Made by a program: the position numbers and the translations under genes | Source: JAJXSS01 sp964547135 | GTDB taxonomy: Bacteria; Planctomycetota; Phycisphaerae; Phycisphaerales; Phycisphaeraceae | Length of the DNA: 64,000 nt | Direction of reading: 5' to 3' | Assembly (NCBI GenBank): GCA_964547135.1 | Contig: CAZJMK010000012.1 | Coordinates: 1-64,000 of the forward strand | Part shown: in pieces, positions 56,974 to 64,000 of the stretch | Position numbering within the stretch: the first letter of the stretch is position 1 | Layout: each line of letters opens with the position of its first letter | Notes under the pieces: model-generated | Database searches by the model: none | What the model saw: only the letters and a program-made list of their open reading frames with translations | What the model was told of the DNA's origin: nothing

Positions 56974-57252
56974 TTAGGTGCGTTTTTGACGAAGTGGCTT
57001 GCCGGTTTGCTTTTGCACGGGTTTGAAGACCGGGGCGGGGGCGAAATCACGTTGCCGAGCCTGTGCCAGACCTTCGCGCACCGATTGCAGCGCCTGCTTG
57101 TTTTGATACAACCAGGCTTCACGTTCAGGGATCACCCGTGCCAGACTGACACGCACTTCCGTGTCGCTGACTTCCTCCACCAATACCGTGTGATTGGCAA
57201 ATCGCTCGCCCAGTACCACCCGGCCCTTGCTGTCTGCCACCTTGGCGATCAT
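56974..57252 (-). CDS. AbrB/MazE-type antitoxin
   Basis: A 92-aa protein whose N-terminus is a swapped-hairpin AbrB-like DNA-binding domain: MIAKVADSKGRVVLGERFAN, then VEEVSDTEVRVSLARVIPER. The rest is a helix (EAWLYQNKQALQSVREGLAQ) and a basic tail that would wrap the toxin. The pattern IPEREAWLY is frequent in antitoxins of this type. The ATG at 57252 has AAGGAG 5 nt upstream. Antitoxins of this type usually repress their own promoter together with the toxin. The partner toxin gene follows. Confidence 0.75.
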   Translation of the reverse strand: MIAKVADSKGRVVLGERFANHTVLVEEVSDTEVRVSLARVIPEREAWLYQNKQALQSVREGLAQARQRDFAPAPVFKPVQKQTGKPLRQKRT

Positions 57253-57339
57253 GGCTGCTCCTTGTGTTGATTTGTTGATTTTACCCACCATGACAAAAGT
57301 GGGCAAGTGGGAAATTCCCACATGCAGCGTAAGCGTGTG

Positions 57340-57450
57340 TGCGAGCCGCGAACGGCAGTCGATTTACTCAGAGCCGCGACCCCCGGGGGCGGCAGTGAGC
57401 GGTTGTTGGTTTTTCAAAGAACCACTCGCTTCCGCTCGTGGCTCTGAGCA
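57340..57450 (-). repeat. Intergenic repeat module H (reverse orientation)
   Basis: gcgagccgcgaacggcagtc ... gcagtgagcggttgttggtt ... gaaccactcgcttccgctcg and tggctctgag. It is the reverse complement of the copies at 15580 and 21050 with an extra stretch (agagccgcgacccccggggg) inserted in the middle. It covers about a third of the 310-bp gap upstream of the antitoxin gene. Confidence 0.78.
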
Positions 57451-57562
57451 ACACCATATAAACCCCGCGGATGGTGCGGGGGCGGGGTTGGTGTATGCGT
57501 CATGATTGTATGAAATGGGCTTGACCCGTTGGCAGGCGGGACGCCCCGCCCTACCCACGGTT

Positions 57563-58567
57563 TTACATTTCCACCGGTTTGAGCCAGGGCATCATTTTGC
57601 GCAGTTGTTTGCCGGTGACCTCGACCGGGTGGTCATGGTCCTTGGCACGCTGGGCTTTGAACCAGGGGAAGCCCTTGGCGTAATCATCGCGGAAGGTTTT
57701 GGCGAACTTGCCGGATTGGATGTCGGCCAGGGTTTGTTTCATGGCTGCCTTGGTTTGCTCGGTGACGATTTTCGGGCCGGTGTGGTAGTCGCCGAACTCA
57801 GCGGTGTTGCTGATGCTGTAACGCATGTAGTTCAGCCCGCCGCGTTCGATCAGGTTGATGATGAGTTTGAGTTCGTGGCAGACCTCAAAGTAGGCCATTT
57901 CAGGCGGATAGCCGGCTTCGATCAATGTTTCAAACCCGGCTTTGATCATCGCGGACAGTCCGCCGCAGAGCACCGCTTGTTCGCCGAACAGGTCGGTTTC
58001 GCATTCGTCCTTGAAGCTGCAAACGAGGATGCCGCTGCGACCGCCGCCCACGCCGATGGCCCAGGCCAGGGCGATGTCACGAGCAGCACCGGTGGCGTCC
58101 TGATGCACGGAGAGCAAACAGGGCACCCCCCCGCCGCGTTCGAATTCACTGCGCACCGTGTGCCCGGGGCCTTTGGGGGCGACCATGATTACGTTCACGT
58201 CTTTGGGCGGTGCAACCGTTTTGAAATGCACATTAAAGCCATGCGTCCAACCCAGCGTCATGCCGGGGCGCAGGTTGGGTTTGACCGACTTTTCAAACAC
58301 TTCGGGCTGCACTTCATCGGGTAAAGTGAAAATCACCACGTCCGCCTGTTTGACTGCTTCATCGACGGACAGGGGTGCAAAGCCGTGTTCGATGGCGAGT
58401 TTGCCATTGGCCGAGTCGGGGCGATTGGCGACGATGACCTTGACCCCCGAATCGCGCAGGTTCTGAGCGTGTGCATGGCCCTGTGAGCCGTAACCGAGAA
58501 TGGCCACGGTTTTGCCGGAAAGGGGTTGGAGTGAGCCGTGCTTGTCGTACAACGTTTCGATCGCCAT
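57563..58567 (-). CDS. ilvC: Ketol-acid reductoisomerase
   Basis: The second common step of isoleucine and valine synthesis: isomerisation and NADPH-dependent reduction of acetohydroxy acids. The N-terminal Rossmann motif is VAILGYGSQGHAHAQNLRDS. The catalytic region has KDVNVIMVAPKGPGHTVRSE, and the Mg-binding acidic residues are in FKDECETDLFGEQAVLCGG. Length 334 aa matches the class I short form. The ATG at 58567 has GGAG 6 nt upstream. It is a single gene; ilvB and ilvN are not in the window. Confidence 0.97.
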   Translation of the reverse strand: MAIETLYDKHGSLQPLSGKTVAILGYGSQGHAHAQNLRDSGVKVIVANRPDSANGKLAIEHGFAPLSVDEAVKQADVVIFTLPDEVQPEVFEKSVKPNLRPGMTLGWTHGFNVHFKTVAPPKDVNVIMVAPKGPGHTVRSEFERGGGVPCLLSVHQDATGAARDIALAWAIGVGGGRSGILVCSFKDECETDLFGEQAVLCGGLSAMIKAGFETLIEAGYPPEMAYFEVCHELKLIINLIERGGLNYMRYSISNTAEFGDYHTGPKIVTEQTKAAMKQTLADIQSGKFAKTFRDDYAKGFPWFKAQRAKDHDHPVEVTGKQLRKMMPWLKPVEM

Positions 58568-58646
58568 GGTGAACTCCGTGGTCGGGGGTGATGATGAACG
58601 CCGAGCCACACAATTTATAAGCAAGGGCGATAGGTGTAAAGCGGAG

Positions 58647-58797
58647 GGAAGTGGTCAAGTGGCCGAGTGGCCAAGTGGACGAGTGATACGAAATGTTTGG
58701 CACGAGCGCTTTGTTTCGCTGTTTTTTGATGCCGTGCCCTTCAGGGCCGTATGTTTTCATTCTTTGTCATCCGGGGCTAAAGCCCTCGGCGTCATTT
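58647..58797 (+). repeat. Composite intergenic repeat, modules C-B'-A
   Basis: C (agtggtcaagtggccgagtg) to 58685, a degenerate B' (cacgagcgctttgtttcgct), and a complete A in reverse (gatgccgtgcccttcagggc ... ggggctaaagccctcggcgt) at 58725-58797. Same order and direction as at 49263. The remaining 100 bp hold the promoter region of the hydrolase gene. Confidence 0.85.
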
Positions 58798-58899
58798 GTT
58801 CTCTGATTTTGCACTGGCAATTGAAACAACCATTCCATTTGACATTCGAACCCGCACGGATGAGCCTATTTTCACAACGCACTTACCGGAGTAATTGGC

Positions 58900-60522
58900 A
58901 TGACTCATTTTCACTGCCCGGCTCATCAATGGGTGGAGTGGACGCTCGAGGCACAAAAACCCCGGGCAAATCCGTGGGAAGATATTTCCCTTCACGCCAT
59001 CATGACCAGCCCCGGCCAACCGCCGCTGCGCATCCCCGCGTTCTGGGATGGCGGTAACACCTGGAAATTTCGCATCACCAGCCCCCAGCCCGGCCCATGG
59101 TCACTGTGCAGCGAATGCAGCGATGCCGACGATCAGGGCCTGCATCATCAGCAAGCCAAGCTCGAAGTGACTCCCGCACAAAGCAATCACAACAGTGCCC
59201 TGCTACGACACGGTGCGGTGCGCCTCGCTGCCAATGGTAAACATTTTGAGCATCACGACGGCACTCCCTTTCACTGGCTGGGTGATACCTGGTGGATGCT
59301 CATGAGCGATCGCGTCCACTGGCCGACGGGGTTTGCCCAACTCACCGCCCGTCGAGCCGAGCAGGGTTTTACACTGGTGCAAACGGTCGTGGGTTTTCCC
59401 TGTGACACCACCGACACCGACCCCATCAGCGGCAACGAAGGCGGCATGCCCTGGTCACAGGGTTACCAATCCATCAACCCCGCTTATTACCAGGCTTGTG
59501 ATCGCAAACTGACGCACCTGGTGGAATCGGGCATCGTGCCTTGCATCCTCGGCTGCTGGGGCTACCACCTGCTGTTCATGGGCAAGCAGAAAATGATCGC
59601 CCACTGGCGATACCTGGTAGCACGCTACGGCGCACTGCCGGTGATCTGGACCCTGGCCGGTGAGGCAGCGATGCATTATTACCTGTCCAAAGACCGTGAG
59701 GGCGACAGCAAAAAATTGATCGACGCCTGGCCTGATGTGGCCAGAGCAGTGCGTGAGTATGACCCCTGGCAACGACTCATCACGTTGCACCCGCGCCGCG
59801 CCAGTTGGGACGACACCGCTGATGCAGCGACGCTGGATTTTCACATGATGCAGCCTGGTCACATGCCGCTAGCGCCAAAAATCGGTGTCGAAACCACTGA
59901 ATTGGCGAAAAAGAAGCAACCGGGAAAGTTATTGGTGAATGCTGAGCCGCCGTATGAAGGTCATGCCGGGTGCAATGGTGCGGAGGTGCAGCGATACTCC
60001 TTCTGGAGCAGCATGCTTTCGGGGGCGATGGGTTACACCTACGGTGCTGCGGGCATTTTTCAGGCCAATGATCGTCAACGCCCCACCGGCAATCGCCCCG
60101 ATGGCGGCGCCTTTGATGCCGTGTTCTGGGACGAGTCGATGATGTACCCCGGTGCTCAGCAGATCGCAGCCGGTCATCGTTTGTTGCAATCGCTGCATTA
60201 CCACTTGTTCGAACCGCATCCGGAATGGGTCACCGCCGGGCTGCGTTGGGGCGTTGATGCATACCCGATTCCGTTTCGAGCGTATGCAGCAGGGATTGCG
60301 GGGGTGTGCCGGGTGATTTATCTGCCGGTGCGCTGGTACCACTGGGAAGGGCCGAGGGTGAACAAACTGGAACCGGGCGTGCGATACCGGGCGGCTTACG
60401 TTCAAACCGACACGCTGCAACGTCATGAACTGGGCGTCGTCGCCGGCGACGCACAGGGACATTGGCAGGCCCCCACCCTGCCGCACCTGTTCGATTGGCT
60501 GCTGGTGATGACCAGGGTTTGA
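58900..60522 (+). CDS. DUF4038-type glycoside hydrolase (apiosidase-like)
   Basis: A protein of 540 aa with an N-terminal DUF5060-like beta domain (residues 1-95: WKFRITSPQPGPWSLCSECS) and a DUF4038 (beta/alpha) barrel from about 105: GTPFHWLGDTWWMLMSDRVH, LVQTVVGFPCDTTDTDP, the central Trp/Glu motif VIWTLAGEAAMHYYLSKD and NAEPPYEGHAG with likely catalytic acidic residues. It ends in a beta domain. DUF4038 proteins include GH140 apiosidases; the true substrate here is not known. There is no signal peptide, so it may be cytoplasmic. The ATG at 58900 gives a family-like start. Confidence 0.75.
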   Translation: MTHFHCPAHQWVEWTLEAQKPRANPWEDISLHAIMTSPGQPPLRIPAFWDGGNTWKFRITSPQPGPWSLCSECSDADDQGLHHQQAKLEVTPAQSNHNSALLRHGAVRLAANGKHFEHHDGTPFHWLGDTWWMLMSDRVHWPTGFAQLTARRAEQGFTLVQTVVGFPCDTTDTDPISGNEGGMPWSQGYQSINPAYYQACDRKLTHLVESGIVPCILGCWGYHLLFMGKQKMIAHWRYLVARYGALPVIWTLAGEAAMHYYLSKDREGDSKKLIDAWPDVARAVREYDPWQRLITLHPRRASWDDTADAATLDFHMMQPGHMPLAPKIGVETTELAKKKQPGKLLVNAEPPYEGHAGCNGAEVQRYSFWSSMLSGAMGYTYGAAGIFQANDRQRPTGNRPDGGAFDAVFWDESMMYPGAQQIAAGHRLLQSLHYHLFEPHPEWVTAGLRWGVDAYPIPFRAYAAGIAGVCRVIYLPVRWYHWEGPRVNKLEPGVRYRAAYVQTDTLQRHELGVVAGDAQGHWQAPTLPHLFDWLLVMTRV

Positions 60523-60595
60523 AAGCGTTTGATTGACAATCCGTGAGTGCCGCCAGCAGTTTGCCTGCAGTGCATGGGTTGATCCCACCAAACAA

Positions 60596-60814
60596 ATGAC
60601 GCCGAGGGCTTCAGCCCCGGATATTTGCATCGAATAACCGGCCCTGAAGAGCACGGCGTCACGTGACCGCAGGTGGCAACCCGCGGTTCAATGACTTCGT
60701 CAGTCGATCACTTCTTCAACCGATCAATCGATATAGCAGTTAACCAAACCATACCCAAGCCTCGGCTTGTCAGCCTCGTTCTTGGCTTGTTTCTGAAAAT
60801 CCGAAATTCGAAAT
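60596..60814 (+). repeat. Intergenic repeats A and F-E-D
   Basis: Complete A (tgacgccgagggcttcagcc ... ggccctgaagagcacggcgt) at 60596-60663; then an F remnant (accgatcaatcgatatagca), E (atacccaagcctcggcttgt ... cgttcttggcttgt) and D (gaaaatccgaaattcgaaat) at 60744-60814. The latter reads F-E-D as at 52812. Confidence 0.83.
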
Positions 60815-60827
60815 CATGCCCGCCGCT

Positions 60828-61292
60828 TCATTCACCATATTGCCCGGAGGTGCTCATCGCCTGACCCAGCACCAGTGCCACCGCGTTGGACAGGTTGTAA
60901 CTGCGCACCTGACCGAGCATCGGAATGTAAATCCGCCGATCGGGGTAACGATCGTGCCAATCCGTCGGCAACCCCTTGATTTCATTCCCAAAAAGCAGCA
61001 CATCCTCATCCGCATACGGCACACGGTCGTACCGCAATGCCCCGAACTTGGTCACCACCCAAGGCTGTCGCCCATGCTGCAACAGCCAATCTGCAAACCC
61101 CTCCGGGTTGTCGTACTTGACCCAATCCAAATGCGGCCAATAGTCCAGCCCCGCCCGGCGCACCGCACGCTCCGACAAATCAAATGCGCAAGGCCCGATC
61201 AAATGCAGGCGTGCCTTCATGCCCACGCATTGCCGGGCAATGTTCCCCGTGTTGGGCGGTATCGAGGGTTGAAATAATGCCACATGCAGCAT
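60828..61292 (-). CDS. trmL: tRNA (cytidine/uridine(34)-2'-O)-methyltransferase
   Basis: A SPOUT-class enzyme that 2'-O-methylates the wobble nucleotide of tRNA-Leu isoacceptors. 154 aa is the exact family length. Motifs of the trefoil knot: PPNTGNIARQCVGM (motif 1), LLFGNEIKGLPTDW (motif 2) and YIPMLGQVRSYNLSNAVALV (motif 3). The ATG at 61292 starts MLHVALFQPSIPPNTGN, as in homologues. It is a single gene; tRNA-Leu(GAG) lies in the same window at 14504, but that is coincidence. Confidence 0.95.
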   Translation of the reverse strand: MLHVALFQPSIPPNTGNIARQCVGMKARLHLIGPCAFDLSERAVRRAGLDYWPHLDWVKYDNPEGFADWLLQHGRQPWVVTKFGALRYDRVPYADEDVLLFGNEIKGLPTDWHDRYPDRRIYIPMLGQVRSYNLSNAVALVLGQAMSTSGQYGE

Positions 61293-61362
61293 CAGGCCAT
61301 CGTAACATTTCGAACCCCGGTCTGAACCGGAAGCGACACATCAATGCGTCAAGTCAATCCAG

Positions 61363-61391
61363 AAAAAAACCGCCACCTTTCGGTCGCGGCT
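61363..61391 (-). terminator. Rho-independent terminator of the xylanase gene
   Basis: On the minus strand GCCGCGACC-GAAA-GGTGGCGG (one unpaired G in each arm) and TTTTTTT. It is 35 bp past the stop codon. Confidence 0.85.
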
Positions 61392-61426
61392 CGTTCAATT
61401 CATCCATGTCCGTTGGTGCAAACGCC

Positions 61427-63241
61427 TCAATAATCGCCCAGTTGAACGGTGATGGTGCTGCCGGGCGAAGCCAGTGTTCCGGCCACCTGCGTCACCCGAT
61501 TGTTGTGCGTGACGCGCACCAGATAGTCGCCCAGAAAACCTCGGCTGGTGAAGCTGCCATCCGTGCCGCTCACGCCCGAAGCCCGCGTCCACCATTCTCC
61601 AAAAACCAGGTCCAGGTACGCCTGTCCCGACGGCTTGATCGTCCAATCGAAGCGCCAAAGGGCAGCCTGCGGTTTCCAGAACTGCCCTTCCCAAAAGCCC
61701 CATAGAACAATGCCGTTGATGGCCGGGTGGCTGAAAGTCACGGTCAAAAAATCGCGCAGGTAATCCGCCTGCAACTGTTCATCGTCCACGTTGATGTCCA
61801 ACTCCGTGATACGAATCGGCAAGTTCAGTAAGGCAAAACGATCGTAAATCTGTATCAGGGTATCGGGGCTGTTGAGGGCGGAGCCAAAGTGTCCCTGCAT
61901 GCCGATGCCGCCGATGGGCGCACCGGCTGCCTGTAACATTTGAATGTCATTTTCCAACACCGTATAGCGCTCGTGCGCCGGCGGACTGTTGGGCACTCCC
62001 GCTTCATTGATATACAACACCGCATTGGGGTCATCCTGGCGCGCTTTCTGGAACCACTCAACCATGACCGAGCGACCCAGTATGTTCAAAATCGCATTGT
62101 TCAAATAGGGTTCGTTGACCACGTCCCATTCGGTCACCTTGCCCGCGAAGGTGGCGGCCATTTCCTTGTTGTGAACGTTGATTTTTTTACCCAGCATCAC
62201 CGGGTCGTTTTCATATTCCCGCAACCACGACGGTGTGCGTTCCCAACTGGGCCAAATCATGGTGTGACCGCGCACGGGGATGCCGTTCTGCACCATCCAG
62301 TTGGCACTGTCGATGGTGGTTTGGCGGGTGGAAACGTTGTCCCACACGGTCCACTTCATGCCCCCTTCGTCCACGCCGTAGTTGAAATACTGCAAATATT
62401 TGGTGCGATAGGTCTGGCTGTGCTGGGTGCCGGCGTAAATCCCGGTGATGCGCGAATTGTTGTAAACGCAGCCGAAGGGAAATGCGTGGCGGGTCATTTC
62501 CACCTGCACCTGGGCCTGCGGCACCGGGTTGCCCTGATCGTCCTGCACCTGCACCCGCAGATTACCTTTGCGCAAAATCTCGATGCGCTGTTGTGCCAGC
62601 GCCCGCCAGGGGGCGTTGGGTTCACGACCGGGATAGGTCAGGTTGGTGCGCGGCAAATCTGCCGGATCGACATTAGGCCCGTAGTTCAATACACGAATAC
62701 CCGCCACCTCGATGGTCTGCCGACCATGCGCCAGAAACACCTTCATGCGCAGTTTGTTCGCGTCGTAAGCAGCACTGAGCCGACCCGGCAAAAGGTACTC
62801 CATCCACTGATCATCGGTCTGCGTCGTGCGTTCGATTTCCTTGGTGTAGGGCGCACCAGCCTGCTCCAGCGCCAACCCTGCCGTGCCCTGGTTGGTTTCG
62901 CTGCGCGTCGCCACCGTGCGCACCCATGCCACCAGTAACAACGTGTCATTTTTACTTAACGCATGGGGCACATCCGCGGAAAGCTGAATCGAAAACCCAT
63001 CCTGCACGTCGGAATTGACCTCCACCTTCCACACTTTGGTGAAGCGCGGATCGTTGACCGTGTGCTGGGTCATTTTCGCCTGTCGATAATTGGCACCCCA
63101 TAACCCGAACTGAAAACCAGACGCCTCGGAATTGAGCACGACCTGCCCGCCGGGCGGCAGCGGTGTTTGCGCCATCGTCAATGACAAAGGCAGGCACATC
63201 ACCATCACCATGTATGTTCGAATCGCGTGGGTCAACCACAT
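61427..63241 (-). CDS. Endo-1,4-beta-xylanase, glycoside hydrolase family 10
   Basis: A secreted hemicellulase of 604 aa. The signal peptide (THAIRTYMVMVMCLPLSLTM, cleavage near AQT) is followed by a jelly-roll carbohydrate-binding-like domain (about residues 30-185), then a linker-barrel typical of GH10 starting with MTRHAFPFGCVYNN. The GH10 barrel has the acid/base Glu in KVTEWDVVNEPYL and the nucleophile Glu in RITELDINVDDEQLQ; GHTMIWPSW is the substrate-binding His/Trp region. The C-terminal segment after the barrel adds a short beta domain. The ATG at 63241 has AAGGAG 8 nt upstream. It is downstream of an H-X9-DG protein gene on the same strand. Confidence 0.93.
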   Translation of the reverse strand: MWLTHAIRTYMVMVMCLPLSLTMAQTPLPPGGQVVLNSEASGFQFGLWGANYRQAKMTQHTVNDPRFTKVWKVEVNSDVQDGFSIQLSADVPHALSKNDTLLLVAWVRTVATRSETNQGTAGLALEQAGAPYTKEIERTTQTDDQWMEYLLPGRLSAAYDANKLRMKVFLAHGRQTIEVAGIRVLNYGPNVDPADLPRTNLTYPGREPNAPWRALAQQRIEILRKGNLRVQVQDDQGNPVPQAQVQVEMTRHAFPFGCVYNNSRITGIYAGTQHSQTYRTKYLQYFNYGVDEGGMKWTVWDNVSTRQTTIDSANWMVQNGIPVRGHTMIWPSWERTPSWLREYENDPVMLGKKINVHNKEMAATFAGKVTEWDVVNEPYLNNAILNILGRSVMVEWFQKARQDDPNAVLYINEAGVPNSPPAHERYTVLENDIQMLQAAGAPIGGIGMQGHFGSALNSPDTLIQIYDRFALLNLPIRITELDINVDDEQLQADYLRDFLTVTFSHPAINGIVLWGFWEGQFWKPQAALWRFDWTIKPSGQAYLDLVFGEWWTRASGVSGTDGSFTSRGFLGDYLVRVTHNNRVTQVAGTLASPGSTITVQLGDY

Positions 63242-63382
63242 GTGAATCGCTCCTTGAAAATGAGGGGCCGCCATGGAGGTGCAGCAGATGAGTCCGTTCC
63301 CATGCCCGGAGAAGGATGATCAACCAGGGTCGTCGTCTTCAAAAAAACTTTCGATGTGCCTGCGGAAAAGCGCTTGGTCCGA

Positions 63383-64000
63383 TCATGGAATATCCAGGCG
63401 CATCCGGGGTTCGTAGCTGCCGCCGGTGACCAGACTGTTGGCCGGGGTTTGCGGAATCTTTGCGGTTTGATAAATCGACGCATGTCCGTCAGCCAGCAAA
63501 AAGTTCGTCGTGGTCGAACCCGAATGCCGGGCATGAATGCGTTTTCCATCCTGCTGATGGAAGTAAACCCCATCGTAAATCAGCACTGTTTCAATGGTTC
63601 GTTGAATGCCATCAAAGCGTCGTAATTTGACGAAGTCCGTCGCCGGATTGCCGAAGGTCAGCCGGGTGAACACATAGCGGTTGTAGGCCGTGTCCTGAAA
63701 CGGACTCGACGCCGTCCAACCGTTCATGCCGTACCACAGATGCACAAACAACATCAGCGAGGTGTCCAGGTCATTGGAACGCTGCCGAACATAATGCCCC
63801 CCCGCCGGGTCGGTCTGACTCGCGGGTGCAGCATAATTGGTCAATTGATCCAGGCCGTCGGGGCAGCGGAAAACCGACTGTGTCACCGAGCGATCCGTCG
63901 GCACGCTGCTGTCGGATTTACCCGTGATGTACCCCTTGGCCACCAGTATGGTTGCCATGTTCTCACGGGTTCCGTGAACCGCATGAACGTACTCGCCGGG
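63383..64000 (-). CDS. H-X9-DG prepilin-like protein, cut by the window end
   Basis: The frame is open past the window's right edge (the last visible codons, PGEYVHAVHG, are upstream of the internal Met at 63958), so its N-terminus is missing. The C-terminal motif HARHSGSTTTNFLLADGHA is the H-X9-DG signature of planctomycete prepilin-type proteins, which normally begin with a prepilin cleavage site (not visible here). Their role is unknown; many sit beside carbohydrate-use genes, as here (xylanase 141 bp downstream). Confidence 0.75.
   Translation of the reverse strand, partial: PGEYVHAVHGTRENMATILVAKGYITGKSDSSVPTDRSVTQSVFRCPDGLDQLTNYAAPASQTDPAGGHYVRQRSNDLDTSLMLFVHLWYGMNGWTASSPFQDTAYNRYVFTRLTFGNPATDFVKLRRFDGIQRTIETVLIYDGVYFHQQDGKRIHARHSGSTTTNFLLADGHASIYQTAKIPQTPANSLVTGGSYEPRMRLDIP

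Overview
The window (about 54-55 % GC by eye) looks like a chromosomal segment of a planctomycete, most likely of the class Phycisphaerae. This is inferred from two PEP-CTERM secreted proteins, an H-X9-DG prepilin-like protein beside a GH10 xylanase, a LacI regulator, a long LptC/OstA-like envelope protein, a substrate-binding-protein/permease fusion and scattered single-gene transcription units. There is no phage, integrase, insertion sequence or CRISPR array. Most genes are housekeeping.

Layout. 0-7 kb: a cut-off gene, a LacI regulator, a PEP-CTERM protein, a DUF2959-type lipoprotein, an aldo/keto reductase, tRNA-Thr(GGT), a GT2 glycosyltransferase, a CapA-like protein and a remnant of a photolyase-related gene. 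7.5-14.5 kb: an oligopeptide-type ABC importer whose first gene fuses a membrane-anchored substrate-binding protein to a DppB-type permease, then DppC-, DppD- and DppF-like genes. 14.5-21.6 kb: tRNA-Leu(GAG), a second PEP-CTERM protein, tRNA-Thr(CGT), bioA with two in-frame inserts, a receiver-domain protein, groES, groEL and a brnT remnant. 21.8-25.1 kb: a YnbE-YdbL fusion lipoprotein and a YdbH-like protein, resembling the Gram-negative YdbH/YnbE/YdbL envelope lipid-transport system. 25.2-31.3 kb: polysaccharide genes (two GT4 glycosyltransferases, FkbM methyltransferase, Wzy-like polymerase, Wzx-like flippase). 31.6-45.5 kb: isocitrate dehydrogenase, RNase P RNA (rnpB), a short uvrC, a TlyA-like methyltransferase without S4 domain, a redoxin, argC, the LptC/OstA-like protein, a PH-domain protein, hisD and uppP. 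45.6-58.6 kb: metH, a DAHP synthase, an alginate-export-type porin, tig, a small SHOCT-like protein, clpX, a RelE/AbrB-type toxin-antitoxin pair and ilvC. 58.9-64 kb: a DUF4038-type glycoside hydrolase, trmL, a GH10 xylanase and a cut-off H-X9-DG protein.

The most unusual feature is between the genes. Nearly every long intergenic gap is built from a small set of short repeat modules, named A to L here. Several keep the same relative order (A - B' - C - B - F - E - D) at many sites and in both orientations, as if parts of one larger modular element. C is an 8-nt tandem repeat (GTGGTCAA and variants), A and B are small palindromic hairpins, F is an imperfect inverted repeat and D is a string of TTCGAA-like units. 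Modules J and C also lie in frame inside bioA, an A half-unit abuts the dppF start, and another A half-unit lies immediately upstream of the brnT remnant. No mobilising protein for them is encoded here.

All functions are assigned from motifs read by eye; no database search was run. Start codons were chosen by Shine-Dalgarno spacing and family N-termini.
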